33,384 bases of DNA from Burkholderiales bacterium (GTDB lineage Bacteria > Vulcanimicrobiota > Xenobia > Xenobiales > Xenobiaceae), in the NCBI GenBank assembly GCA_012799975.1, contig JAAZKF010000057.1:1-33384 (forward strand). Direction: 5' to 3'. The translations under genes were made by a program, and so were the position numbers. Shown one piece after another: positions 22,888 through 31,229 of the stretch. A model generated the notes under the pieces. The model worked only from the letters and a program-made list of their open reading frames with translations, searched no databases and was not told where the DNA came from. Numbering within the stretch: position 1 is the stretch's first letter; the number at the start of each line of letters is the position of its first letter.

Positions 22888-23688
22888 TCAGTCGGGCCGG
22901 ATGCTTCTCAGGAGGCTGGCCAGCAGGAAACCGAGGAAGGCCACAGCCACGATGGCTGGCCCCGTCGGCAGGTCCCAGCGCAGCGAGGCCCAGACCCCCA
23001 GGCCCACCGAGCCCAGGGCGGCGCCTGCCGAGACCAGGCAGGCCCCTGCCCAGCGTCGCGAAGCCAGCAGGCCGATCATGGGCGGGAAGACCAGCATCGC
23101 GAAGACCAGCAGCACTCCGGCTGCGCGGATGGCCACGGCGATGGCTCCGCCCAGGGTCAGGAAGAACAGGAAGTTCCAGGCACCCACGCGATAACCCAGG
23201 GTCCGGGCCATCTCGGGGTCGAAGGCCAGCAGTTGGAATTCCTTGGCAAAGGCCACGTGGATCGCCGCCACCACGGCGAAGGCACCGGCCAGCAAGGCGA
23301 TGTCGTCGGGCGTGACGCCCAGGATATTGCCGAAGAGCAGGTCCAGCATGTGGGTCTCGCCGTGTGGGGCGAAGGCCAGGAAGAGGACGGCCGCCGCCCC
23401 GGCCGCGGCCCAGGCGGCCCCCACGATGGCCTCAGCGGGCAGACGTCGGTGGCCCGGTTCGTGAGCGAAGACGCCGACCCCCAGCAGGATGGCTAGGCCC
23501 GCCCCCAGAGCGGGAGGCCAGTGTGCCAGCGCGCTCAGGGCCACTCCCGCCGAGGCCGCCTGGGCCAGCGAGGCCCCCACGAAGACGATCCGCCGCAAGA
23601 CCACGAACATGCCCAGATACGAGCAGACCAGTCCCACCAGGGCCCCCGAGGCCAGGGCCATGGTGGTGAAGTCGTCGGAGATCAGCAT
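22888..23688 (-). CDS. Metal ABC transporter permease (second system, ZnuB-like)
   Basis: A 266-residue ABC-3 permease with about eight membrane spans. The motif VVLRRIVFVGASLAQAASAGVALSAL matches the family loop, later followed by LDLLFGNILGVTPDD and AGVLLVFAMLVFPPMIG. It forms the inner-membrane pore for the ATPase and binding protein upstream. The start ATG at 23688 overlaps the end of the ATPase gene (stop at 23682) by seven bases, a sign of translational coupling. It differs clearly from the permease at 10543, so the two importers are not a recent duplication. Confidence 0.92.
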   Translation of the reverse strand: MLISDDFTTMALASGALVGLVCSYLGMFVVLRRIVFVGASLAQAASAGVALSALAHWPPALGAGLAILLGVGVFAHEPGHRRLPAEAIVGAAWAAAGAAAVLFLAFAPHGETHMLDLLFGNILGVTPDDIALLAGAFAVVAAIHVAFAKEFQLLAFDPEMARTLGYRVGAWNFLFFLTLGGAIAVAIRAAGVLLVFAMLVFPPMIGLLASRRWAGACLVSAGAALGSVGLGVWASLRWDLPTGPAIVAVAFLGFLLASLLRSIRPD

Positions 23689-24467
23689 GCGGTCGCCTCC
23701 CCTCCGCAGCCCGCACTCTGCAGGGGAGACCCGGTGACGATCCGCCGCCCCCCGACTTCGAGGACCTTGACGGGACGGCCATACAGCGCCGAGAGGCGCT
23801 CGTCGTTGAGAATCCGGGCCACCGGTCCCAACGTCAAGCCGCGATTCAGGATGCCCACGGTGGGAGCGTGGTTGGCCACCAGGTTGAGCAGGTGGGTCAC
23901 CATAACGACCGTCATGCCTTGCTCGTGCAGGCCGTCGATCAGGTGCAGGGTGTCCTCCTCCGAGGCCAGGTCCATCCCCGTGGTCGGCTCGTCCAGAAGC
24001 AGGATCTCGGGTTCTCCGGCCAGGGCCCGGGCCATGAGGACCCGCTGTTTCTGGCCTCCCGAAAGATCGCGCAGGGACCGGTGGCGATTATCGGCCATCC
24101 CCACGCGCTCCAGGCAGTGACGGGCGAAGTCCCGGTCGGAGCGGGTGGGCCGACGGCCCAGACCCATCCGGGGATAGCGCCCCATGAGGGTCACATCCTC
24201 AACCGAGAAGGGGAAGGCCTCGTCCACCCCCTCCCGTTGCGGGACGTAACCGAAGCGCGGACGCTTCCCCCCCGGATAGAGGATCTCTCCTTCCAAGGCC
24301 CGCAGGTTTCCCAGCAGGGCGCGCAGCAGGGTGGTCTTCCCCGCTCCGTTCGGGCCGACCAGGCCGAGGTAGTCCCCGCGGACCAGGCAGAGATCCAGGT
24401 CGCTAAGGACGGTGTGCGCTCCGTAGCCCAGTCGGACTCCGCGAAATTCGACCAGGGTCTCATTCAT
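23682..24467 (-). CDS. Metal ABC transporter ATPase (second system, ZnuC-like)
   Basis: A 261-residue ABC ATPase. Walker A GPNGAGKT is at 38-45, the signature LSGGQ at 135-139 is canonical, Walker B ILLLDEP is at about 155-161, and the H-loop is MVTHLL. The block EAFPFSVEDVTLMGRYPR is typical of zinc/manganese importers. A C-terminal extension of ~40 residues (KVLEVGGRRIVTG, then Ser/Gly/Cys) may be a regulatory or metal-sensing tail, since it ends CGGEATAC; that is speculative. The ATG at 24467 overlaps the binding-protein stop (ATGA). Confidence 0.93.
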   Translation of the reverse strand: MNETLVEFRGVRLGYGAHTVLSDLDLCLVRGDYLGLVGPNGAGKTTLLRALLGNLRALEGEILYPGGKRPRFGYVPQREGVDEAFPFSVEDVTLMGRYPRMGLGRRPTRSDRDFARHCLERVGMADNRHRSLRDLSGGQKQRVLMARALAGEPEILLLDEPTTGMDLASEEDTLHLIDGLHEQGMTVVMVTHLLNLVANHAPTVGILNRGLTLGPVARILNDERLSALYGRPVKVLEVGGRRIVTGSPLQSAGCGGEATAC

Positions 24468-25375
24468 CGGAGGGCCTCGACCAGATTCGAGACGACGTGA
24501 TCCATCATCTGGACGTAGCTTTCCGCGCCGGGGACCCCGCCGGGCAGGACCGGGAGCTTGAGCACTCGGGCCCCGGTCTGACGGGCGACGGCCTGGGCTA
24601 TATTCTCGGGGAACCAGGTCTCCATCAAGATGACCCGGACCTTTTTCTCCTTAATCAGGGCGCTCAGGCGGTTGAGGTGGGCGGGCGAGGGGGAGATCCC
24701 GGGCTGGGGTTCGATGTGGCCGACCACCTGCAGACCGAAGTGACTTGCGAAGTAGGGCCAGGTGCTGTGCCAGGTCACGATGGGGACTCCCCGGAAGGGG
24801 GCCATCTGGGCCTTCCAGCGCCGGTCGGCGGTATCCAGGGCAGTCCAATAGGAACGATAGCCTGCGTCGTAGGTGGCCGCTCCGGCTGGGTCCAGCCGCT
24901 TGAGGAATCCGGTGACGTTGCGGGCCACGATTTTCATGTTGGTGGGGTCCATCGTGTAGTGGGGATTGCCCATGGGGTGGACATCACCCATGGTGCGGTC
25001 GACCGGGCCGCGAGGGACCTCCAGAACCCGGATGCCACTACTCGCATCCAGGAATCCCGCCCCCCCCGCCATGATGCGCTGGTTCCTGGAACCACGCAGC
25101 AGTTCGGGAACCCAGGCAACCTCCAGGTCCAGGCCGGTCTGGATGAAGGCGTCTGCCCGGGCCAGCGTGCGCAGGTAGCTGGGCCGGGTCTCCACCTGGT
25201 GGGGGTTCTGGTAGCCCACGCACAGGCTCTGGACCCGGACGCGTGAACCGCCCACCCCGCGGACGGCATCGGCCAGGTCGGGGGTGGTGGTCACGACCTC
25301 CAGGACCTCGGCCCGGACGGGGAGGGCGCTGCACAAGAGCAGGATTATGGCCAGAAAGGCTCGGCGGAAAGACAT
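24464..25375 (-). CDS. Zinc-type ABC transporter substrate-binding protein (second system)
   Basis: A 303-residue periplasmic binding protein with a signal peptide (FLAIILLLCSALPVRAEV). Ligand candidates follow the cluster A-I pattern: NPHQVE (His59), DVHPMGNPHYTMDP (His133/His139), TWHSTWPYFASHFGL (His203) and METWFPE (Glu252). There is no long His-rich loop like that of some ZnuA proteins. Start at 25375: GAGGAGG lies 5 nt upstream; an upstream extension of 69 codons is Ser/Pro-rich and lies inside the preceding gene. It follows the outer-membrane protein after 10 nt and overlaps the ATPase gene, so the genes are one operon. It should deliver Zn or a similar divalent ion to the permease. 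Confidence 0.9.
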   Translation of the reverse strand: MSFRRAFLAIILLLCSALPVRAEVLEVVTTTPDLADAVRGVGGSRVRVQSLCVGYQNPHQVETRPSYLRTLARADAFIQTGLDLEVAWVPELLRGSRNQRIMAGGAGFLDASSGIRVLEVPRGPVDRTMGDVHPMGNPHYTMDPTNMKIVARNVTGFLKRLDPAGAATYDAGYRSYWTALDTADRRWKAQMAPFRGVPIVTWHSTWPYFASHFGLQVVGHIEPQPGISPSPAHLNRLSALIKEKKVRVILMETWFPENIAQAVARQTGARVLKLPVLPGGVPGAESYVQMMDHVVSNLVEALR

Positions 25376-25385
25376 CGGGGCCTCC

Positions 25386-26765
25386 TCAGTACTTGTGGGC
25401 CCCGTGGGGGCCGATGGTGAGGTTCCACTGGATCTGGAACTCGTCGAAGGGACGCGAGAAGGTGGGGTTATAACGGCTGTATTGGAAGCGCAGGGCGCTC
25501 CACTCGCTGTTGAGGAACTCGAGAAGGGCGCTGGCGCGGCGCTGGCGTTCGCCCGGATGCATGGGCAGGTCGGTCTCGTCATAGCGCACCCCGGCCCGCC
25601 AGTTCCGGTTGAAGCGGTAGTTCAGGAAGCTGTACCAGCCGTCGAAGTCCCGGGCTTCCTCCCTCTGATCCATGGGCTTCTGGCGCCCGACCAGGTATTC
25701 GGTCTGCCAGACCAGGTTCCGATAGGGGTTGTCCAAGGGACTCCACTTCAGGGTCAGGTCGGCCCCACCGATCCGGGAGCTCTCCAGGTGATGGTTATGG
25801 ATCGTGGAGGTCGCACCCGAAAGCCCCAGCATCAGGGTGGTGTCCTGGTTCAGCTCGGCCATGTTCTCGAGGCGAGCCACCCACAAAGGCCTGGTATTTC
25901 CATCGCTGGGGAAGAGTTCGAAGGCGTGGTGCGCCTCGTCGTGTCCTTCCTCTCCGTGCTCGTGGGCGTGCTCATGGGCGTGGCCGTAGCGGCTGCCCAT
26001 CTGCACCGTGGCTTTGGAATACCAGGGAACCGGGGCCAGCCAGGACAGTTCGATTCCGGGTGAGCGCAAGCCGCAGTGTCCGAAGAACTCTTCAGCGGGC
26101 AGGGGGCGATCGATCTGGGGCAGGGCGTGGGTATGGACGGTGTTGATCCGTCCCACCTCGTTGAGGAAGAGCCCGGCCCTGGCCTGCAGGCCACCCGGAA
26201 GGCCGGTATAGGTGGCGTAGGCTTCCTCCACCTCGGGGGTTTCGCCGCTATGGAATCCGATGAAGGCGTCCAGTCGGGTCTTGGGGTCCACGGGAGCCTG
26301 GAGCGCCAGTTCCACCTCCTCGACGAAGAAGGTGTTCCGCTGGGCGTCCTCGGGGCGCCCTCCCTTTTGTCCTCCCAAAAGGGCCGAGACCGAGATATTG
26401 GGGTTCATGGAGGGTTGGGAGCCGGTAGCCGAGGAGTTTAGATCGGTCTGGACGGCGCTGGCCGGCGGCGGTTCGGGGCCCGGATCCTGGGCGTGCTCGC
26501 CCTCGGGGGCGGGAGTCGGGATGGTGGGGTCTGCCTGGGTAGAGGGTTCCGCCTGGGCTGAGGGCCGCAGGAGTCCCTCCAGGGTCTGACGGAGCTGATC
26601 GATTTGGGATTGCTGTTCTTCGAGGCGCTGGCGCAGCTCGCGGATCTCGCGATCGCGGGGATCCTCTGGCGTGGTGGGCTGGGCCGGGACGGGGGCAGCC
26701 AGGCACGTCAGGAAAAGCGTGCATAGGGCCAGCGTCCGTTTCAGGGACGGGTATGACCAGGACAT
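25386..26765 (-). CDS. Outer-membrane beta-barrel-type protein with His-rich loop, linked to zinc importer
   Basis: A 459-residue protein. A signal peptide (ends PAPVPAQ-like, about residue 29) is followed by a short coiled coil (REIRELRQRLEEQQSQIDQLRQ trimmed region 38-60), a Pro/Glu/Thr linker, then alternating amphipathic strands (from ~120) typical of a barrel: for example LTLKWSPL and WRAGVRYDE. A loop at 262-280 carries His, Glu and Asp in high density (HAHEHAHEHGEE). This layout resembles porin-like proteins encoded with metal ABC importers. It is immediately upstream of the binding protein (10-nt gap), so it probably admits or captures zinc at the outer membrane. AGGAGG lies 9 nt before the ATG. 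The C-terminus is Tyr, not the classic Phe. Confidence 0.8.
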   Translation of the reverse strand: MSWSYPSLKRTLALCTLFLTCLAAPVPAQPTTPEDPRDREIRELRQRLEEQQSQIDQLRQTLEGLLRPSAQAEPSTQADPTIPTPAPEGEHAQDPGPEPPPASAVQTDLNSSATGSQPSMNPNISVSALLGGQKGGRPEDAQRNTFFVEEVELALQAPVDPKTRLDAFIGFHSGETPEVEEAYATYTGLPGGLQARAGLFLNEVGRINTVHTHALPQIDRPLPAEEFFGHCGLRSPGIELSWLAPVPWYSKATVQMGSRYGHAHEHAHEHGEEGHDEAHHAFELFPSDGNTRPLWVARLENMAELNQDTTLMLGLSGATSTIHNHHLESSRIGGADLTLKWSPLDNPYRNLVWQTEYLVGRQKPMDQREEARDFDGWYSFLNYRFNRNWRAGVRYDETDLPMHPGERQRRASALLEFLNSEWSALRFQYSRYNPTFSRPFDEFQIQWNLTIGPHGAHKY

Positions 26766-26935
26766 GGGGTGAAACCTCCTGATGTATCGGGGGAGAAAGG
26801 CGATTCAGTCCGTGGAACGGTCTGGGAGCCCGGTCGGGTTCCCAGGGATGGCCTGGAGCCGCGACCGGGGTCGGCTCGCGAGAATCGCTGCAGGACCCTC
26901 TCAAGAATGAGAGGGCCAGCTGGCCGGCTGCAGTT
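26766..26935 (-). promoter_or_regulatory. Leader of the outer-membrane protein gene with two hairpins
   Basis: A 170-bp gap between the small secreted protein and the outer-membrane protein gene. It holds a perfect 8-bp stem with a 4-nt loop (CCCTCTCA/TGAGAGGG, 26896-26915) and an 11-bp stem with one mismatch (CTGGGAGCCCG/CGGGTTCCCAG, 26822-26845). Neither is followed by a U-run. They could be mRNA processing or attenuation elements. I saw no clear Zur/Fur-type AT-rich palindrome. Confidence 0.4.
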
Positions 26936-27295
26936 TCAGGAGGTCGGCGGTGAGCGCCCGGGCTGGCCCAGGTAAAGGAGGTGGGCCGGGGGGAGGTCCC
27001 GGAGGGCGGGGCGGCTCTCCAGGAATCTGTTCGGGTCCGGAGGGGAAGCCGGCGTCGCGCAGCCGGGTGGATCGCCCAGGAGGGCGCATAGCAGGCAGAA
27101 ACCGGATTCGGCGCTGCCCTCCTCGAGGTGGGCAGAACCGTCTGGCGGGTGGCTGGATGCCGGGCCTCGGCATCCAGGTGGGCCCTGGTGCCTACCGTGG
27201 CAGTGGGAATGTGATGCACCCAGCCCATGGGTGACCAGTAGGGCCAGGGCCATGAGCAGCGTCAGGACGCGGTTTCGGGTGCAGTAGGGGACCAT
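26936..27295 (-). CDS. Small secreted His/Cys-rich protein (DUF2946-like)
   Basis: A 119-residue protein. A signal peptide (RVLTLLMALALLVTHGLG) is followed by a His/Cys cluster (SHSHCHGRH at 28-36) and a CLLC motif (67-70), then a Pro-rich tail. This pattern is like DUF2946-type small envelope proteins found beside metal transport genes, but the match is by pattern only. The ATG at 27295 has no close ribosome site; GGAGG stands too far upstream (about 37 nt). It begins 30 bp after the nhaA stop and precedes the outer-membrane protein gene, so it may be the first gene of the zinc operon or follow nhaA. A metal-chaperone role is inference. Confidence 0.5.
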   Translation of the reverse strand: MVPYCTRNRVLTLLMALALLVTHGLGASHSHCHGRHQGPPGCRGPASSHPPDGSAHLEEGSAESGFCLLCALLGDPPGCATPASPPDPNRFLESRPALRDLPPAHLLYLGQPGRSPPTS

Positions 27296-27325
27296 CAGAA
27301 GGCTCAGGGTTTGCTGCCGGATTCT

Positions 27326-28669
27326 CTATTCCTCCAGTTTGACCGGAGGCATCCGGCGCAGGAACAGGAACCCCGCGAAGCCAGCCAGCGCCGAGGAACT
27401 CAGGATGGCCAGGCGGGCGGTATCCAGCCGGGCCCCCTCTCCGAAGGCCAGACCGGCGATGAACAAGGCCATCGTGAAGCCCACCCCGCCCAGCATTCCG
27501 ACGCCCACGAGGTGCTTCCAGGAGGTGTTGCGGGGAAGGCTGGCCAGGCCGAAGCGGACCACCAGCCACGATCCCAGGGTGATGCCCACGGGCTTGCCCA
27601 CCAGGAGGCCCAGCGCGATCCCCAAGGCCAGGGGATCACCCAAGCCGGAGCCGGCCTGGGCCAGATAGACTCCGGAGTTGGCCATGGCGAAGATCGGCAT
27701 GATGAGCATGGCCACCCAGGGGGCCAGGTCGTGTTCGAGCCGATGCAGCGAGGGCTGCAGTCGCGTGCAGGCTGAGCGCAGGTTCGTCACCCGGGACAGC
27801 AGGTCTTCGTCGGCCAGGACGGTTCCCGTGGGATCGCCGTGTTCTTTGAGCTCCCGGGTGGTCTCCTCCAGGTGCTGTCGGAACCGGGGCAGATCGATCC
27901 GCGACCAGGCCGGCATGGCCATGGCCAGAAGGACTCCTGCGATGGTGGCGTGTACGCCCGAATTGAAGACCGCCAGCCAAAGCAGCAGGCCAAATACGCC
28001 GTACCAGCTCAGCCAGCGGATTCCCGCCCAGTTGGAGAGCAGCAGGACCAGGAAGATTAGTACGGAGGCGCCCAGGGCCGAGAATTGCAGCGATTCGGTA
28101 TAGAAAATGGCGATGACCAGGACCGCGCCCAGGTCGTCGGCGATGGCCAGGGCCGCCAGGAAGACCTTCACTCCCGTGGGGACGCGCCGTCCCAGCAAGG
28201 CCAGGACTCCCAGGGCGAAGGCGATGTCGGTGGCCATGGGAATCCCCCAACCCCGGGCCGAGTCGGTGCCTATGTTCAGGCTCAGATAGCACAAGGCGGG
28301 GACCACCATGCCACCCAGGGCGGCGGCGATCGGAAGAAGGGCCTTGCGGGGCGAGGAGAGTTCTCCGACCAGGAGCTCGCGCTTGATCTCCATCCCCACC
28401 AGCAGGAAGAAGATGACCATCAGGCCGTCGTTGACCCAGTCGCGCAGGGAAAGCTCCATCACGGCGGCCCCCAGACGGAAGCTGGCCCGGGTATCCCAGG
28501 TGCTGTTGTAGCTTTCCGGCGCCAGGTTGGCCCAGATAAGCGCGATGACCGTGCTGGCCAGAAGCACCAGTCCACTAGAGCTCTCGGTCTTGATGAACTG
28601 CTGGATGGGTCTCAGAACTCGGCGGATGGGGGGTTTGAGATCAGTGCTGGTGGTGGATCCTGCAGTCAT
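27326..28669 (-). CDS. nhaA: Na+/H+ antiporter NhaA
   Basis: A 447-residue antiporter with about twelve membrane helices. The motif MATDIAFALGVLALLG holds Asp148, and AIADDLGAVLVIAIFY holds Asp178-Asp179, the ion-binding pair; FFLLVGMEIKRELLVGEL is the family's N-terminal signature. It exchanges cytoplasmic Na+ or Li+ for protons at the inner membrane. I start at the ATG 28669, which gives a normal NhaA N-terminus (RPIQQFIKTESSSG). The frame is open for another 218 codons upstream but with non-protein-like composition. No close Shine-Dalgarno is seen; AAAGGAG stands about 20 nt further out. The gene is preceded by a 653-bp non-coding region. Confidence 0.93.
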   Translation of the reverse strand: MTAGSTTSTDLKPPIRRVLRPIQQFIKTESSSGLVLLASTVIALIWANLAPESYNSTWDTRASFRLGAAVMELSLRDWVNDGLMVIFFLLVGMEIKRELLVGELSSPRKALLPIAAALGGMVVPALCYLSLNIGTDSARGWGIPMATDIAFALGVLALLGRRVPTGVKVFLAALAIADDLGAVLVIAIFYTESLQFSALGASVLIFLVLLLSNWAGIRWLSWYGVFGLLLWLAVFNSGVHATIAGVLLAMAMPAWSRIDLPRFRQHLEETTRELKEHGDPTGTVLADEDLLSRVTNLRSACTRLQPSLHRLEHDLAPWVAMLIMPIFAMANSGVYLAQAGSGLGDPLALGIALGLLVGKPVGITLGSWLVVRFGLASLPRNTSWKHLVGVGMLGGVGFTMALFIAGLAFGEGARLDTARLAILSSSALAGFAGFLFLRRMPPVKLEE

Positions 28670-29322
28670 CAATCGTCGGTCGGTTCGGAGTGACCGGCTC
28701 CTTTCAGGGTTGGCTCGGCGTCTGGTGTGTGCCGATCCCGGTTCGCTTGTCGATTCGGCGCCCTCCCGGGGTCGCCAGGATCTGTTGGCCGGGCTGCGGG
28801 CCTGGCGTTCCATGCACGTCGTCGGTGTGCCGGAGGCGGATCCGCCGGGTTCGTGCTTCTGGCACGAGCGGACCGGCGGTCCTGGTATGTCCATTCCTGG
28901 GTTCCAGGGTCCCCGCGATGCCGGCCATTCTACCATGACCCTCCCGATTCCCCCAGACCGGTGCAAACCCCTGAATCCTCCTATGGCATAACCCTCTCCG
29001 TCCAGATGGAGCGGATGCTGCCCCCCTGAAAACCTGGCTGGACCTGTGCTGACAGTTTTCCAGACCGCTTGCGCACCGTCCCCGACCACTTGCAGAAGTG
29101 TGGAGACTAGACAGAAAGGGCTGCCCGGGATTCCGAGTTTGCCATCGCGGGTGGGGCGGGCCTGGCGCAGGACCTGGACGGCTGAAGGAGCCGGTTCCGC
29201 TATGGAAGAAGGGGTCGACAGGACGGAGCCGTCTGGATCGAGGGGGATCGGCGGCGCCCTGTTGAGCTCCCCGGGAAGAGTTGTCACGCGGAGAGCGTCC
29301 TTGAAAAGGAGAACCGCGTTCA
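28670..29322. promoter_or_regulatory. Long divergent intergenic region between nhaA and mqnE
   Basis: A 653-bp stretch without a credible gene. Frames that stay open here on either strand are rich in Arg, Pro, Ser and Cys and have no ribosome site or family motif. Small dyads are present, for example GACG/CGTC at 29222-29233 and CACTT/AAGTG near 29090. The last 20 bases hold the mqnE ribosome site. The nhaA side could hold a structured leader, but I cannot recognise a known riboswitch by eye. Confidence 0.45.
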
Positions 29323-30444
29323 ATGGACAGTGGAGATCTGCGCCGCACCCTCACCGCCAAGGTCCAGACCGGGCAGCGCCTGACCTTGGAAGAAGGTCTG
29401 GCCCTCTATGCCGAACCCGACCTGACCTGGCTGGGTGAGCTGGCCAACCTCCGCCGCGAGCGGGCTTTCGGCAATCGGACCACCTACGTGGTCAATCTCC
29501 ATCTCAACTACACCAACCTCTGCGTGGGCTCTTGCCTCTTTTGCGCCTTCGCTCGTAAGCCGGGCGAACCCGGAGGCTACGAGATGACGGTCGAGGAGAT
29601 GGTGGAGCGGATCCGACCCCTGCGCGGCGTCCCGGGCGCCGAGGTCCACATCGTCGGCGGGTTGCACCCCGGGCACCCCTACCGCTTCTACCCCGACCTT
29701 CTCGAGGCCTTGCATCGCGCCGCTCCCGGCCTGCACCTGAAGGCCTTCACCGCCGTGGAGATCGAGCACTTCTCCAGGCTTGCCGGGCGTAGTATCGAGT
29801 GGGTCCTGCAGGATCTCAAGGCTCATGGCCTGGGTTCCATGCCTGGAGGGGGAGCCGAGGTCCTGGTCGAGCGCGTCCAGCGCAAGCTGCACCCGGCCAA
29901 GACCACTCCGGAGCGTTGGCTGGAGATCCACGGCTGCGCCCATCGTCTGGGGATCCCCACCAGCGCCACCATGTTGGTGGGACACATCGAGAAGCCGGCC
30001 GAGCGCCTCGAGCACATGGACCGGCTGCGCCGGGCCCAGGAGCGTAGCGGAGGTTTCCTGGCCTTCATCCCGCTCCGTTTTCATCCCGCCAATACCCGGC
30101 TTTCCGGGCTTCCCCTGATGAGCGACGAAGGGATGCTTCGCGACCTGGCCATCAGCCGGCTGATGCTGGACAACATCCCTCACATCAAGGCCTATTGGGT
30201 GATGGCGGGTCTCGAGGTGGCGGCGCGGGCTCAGTGGTTCGGGGCCGATGATCTCGACGGCACCGTCGTCGAAGAGCGGATCACCCACATGGCCGGCTGC
30301 CTCTCGCCCGCAGGCCTGGCGGAGGAGAACCTGCGTGGAATGATTCTCGAGACCGGGCGCGAGCCGGTCCGCCGAGACGCCTTGTACCGGCCCCTGGAAA
30401 AGCTCCCGCTGGAGGTCGACGCTTCGTGCGCCTTTTCGTCCTAG
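29323..30444 (+). CDS. mqnE: Aminofutalosine synthase MqnE (radical SAM)
   Basis: A 373-residue radical SAM enzyme. The cluster motif is C67-VGS-C71-LF-C74 (CxxxCxxC), after NLHLNYTN. Diagnostic blocks are GAEVHIVGGLHPGHPY, the RKLHPAKTTPERWLEIH segment, ATMLVGHIEKPAERLEH and GGFLAFIPLRFHPANTRL; the FIPL-FHP form and the GHIE motif point to MqnE rather than MqnC. It joins 3-(1-carboxyvinyloxy)benzoate to SAM to make aminodeoxyfutalosine, the first radical step of the futalosine menaquinone pathway. The ATG at 29323 has AAAGGAG 11 nt upstream. The next gene begins inside its last codons (19-base overlap). No other mqn gene is in the window. Confidence 0.93.
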   Translation: MDSGDLRRTLTAKVQTGQRLTLEEGLALYAEPDLTWLGELANLRRERAFGNRTTYVVNLHLNYTNLCVGSCLFCAFARKPGEPGGYEMTVEEMVERIRPLRGVPGAEVHIVGGLHPGHPYRFYPDLLEALHRAAPGLHLKAFTAVEIEHFSRLAGRSIEWVLQDLKAHGLGSMPGGGAEVLVERVQRKLHPAKTTPERWLEIHGCAHRLGIPTSATMLVGHIEKPAERLEHMDRLRRAQERSGGFLAFIPLRFHPANTRLSGLPLMSDEGMLRDLAISRLMLDNIPHIKAYWVMAGLEVAARAQWFGADDLDGTVVEERITHMAGCLSPAGLAEENLRGMILETGREPVRRDALYRPLEKLPLEVDASCAFSS

Positions 30445-31229
30445 GTTCGGGGGTCCTCGAACCCACCCGGCGCCGCGGAGCCTCAGCCTATGCCCTGGAA
30501 GCAGGGGAGGATCTCCTGCTCTTGGAAATGGGCCCGGGAGCCCTGCGCTCCGCCCTGCTGTACGGGCTTGACCCTCGACGGGCCAGGCATGTCTTTCTCA
30601 GCCATTTCCACCCCGATCACACGGCGGAACTCATCGCCTTCCTCTTTGCCTGCAACTACAGCGAAGCCTGGAGGCCGGTCGATTCGCTGCATTTTTACGG
30701 GCCTTCTGGTCTGGGCAGGTTCCTGGAGGATTTGGAGACCCCCTTTCGCTGGTTGCGCCCCCGGGGCTGGCAACGTCAGATTCACGAGGAAGACGGCTCC
30801 TGGTTTCAGGGGAGGGGATGGAGGGCTCGAGCCTTCCCGGTTCGGCACGGGTCGGAGCCGGCCCTGGCCTGGAGATTCGAGTCGGCCGGTCGGGTGTTGT
30901 GCTATTCGGGGGACTCGGCCGAATGCGGAGGATTGGCTGCGGCTGCGGCTGGGGCGGACCTGCTGTTGTGCGAGTGCACGAGGGATGGCGATTCGCCCCC
31001 TCTGGAAGGCCATCTGGGCCCGGAGGAGGTCGGACGCCTGGCTTCCCAGGCCGGCGTCGCGCGGGTGGTCCTGACCCATCTGGCCCCGATCACGGAAATG
31101 GTGGATCTTCCCGGGCAGGTGCAACGGACCTGTTCATGCCCGGTGGAACGAGCCGAGGATGGCATGGTCTGGGACCTTTCCGCTGGTCCGGAGTCTGGAG
31201 GAATTTCGCTTCGAACTACGGAATTTTGA
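30426..31229 (+). CDS. RNase Z-like metallo-beta-lactamase fold hydrolase
   Basis: A 267-residue MBL-fold protein. Metal ligands are visible as SHFHPDH (His60, His62, Asp64, His65), PVRHGSEPALAWRFE (His in the RNase Z/ElaC-type motif), YSGDSAECGGL (Asp) and VVLTHLAPI (His). An EGHLGPEEVG block supplies a further His typical of the RNase Z-like group. The substrate is unknown: cyclic phosphodiesters or tRNA 3' ends are known for relatives, while single-domain forms are varied. The GTG at 30426 is preceded by GGAGG with ~10-nt spacing and lies 19 bases inside mqnE, so translation is coupled to menaquinone synthesis. A direct role in that pathway is not established. Confidence 0.88.
   Translation: MRLFVLGSGVLEPTRRRGASAYALEAGEDLLLLEMGPGALRSALLYGLDPRRARHVFLSHFHPDHTAELIAFLFACNYSEAWRPVDSLHFYGPSGLGRFLEDLETPFRWLRPRGWQRQIHEEDGSWFQGRGWRARAFPVRHGSEPALAWRFESAGRVLCYSGDSAECGGLAAAAAGADLLLCECTRDGDSPPLEGHLGPEEVGRLASQAGVARVVLTHLAPITEMVDLPGQVQRTCSCPVERAEDGMVWDLSAGPESGGISLRTTEF

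Noticed and set aside
28690-28991. Short open frames in the nhaA-mqnE intergenic region
   Set aside because: Their products are Arg/Pro/Cys/Ser-rich, overlap each other on both strands, and lack ribosome sites and recognisable domains.
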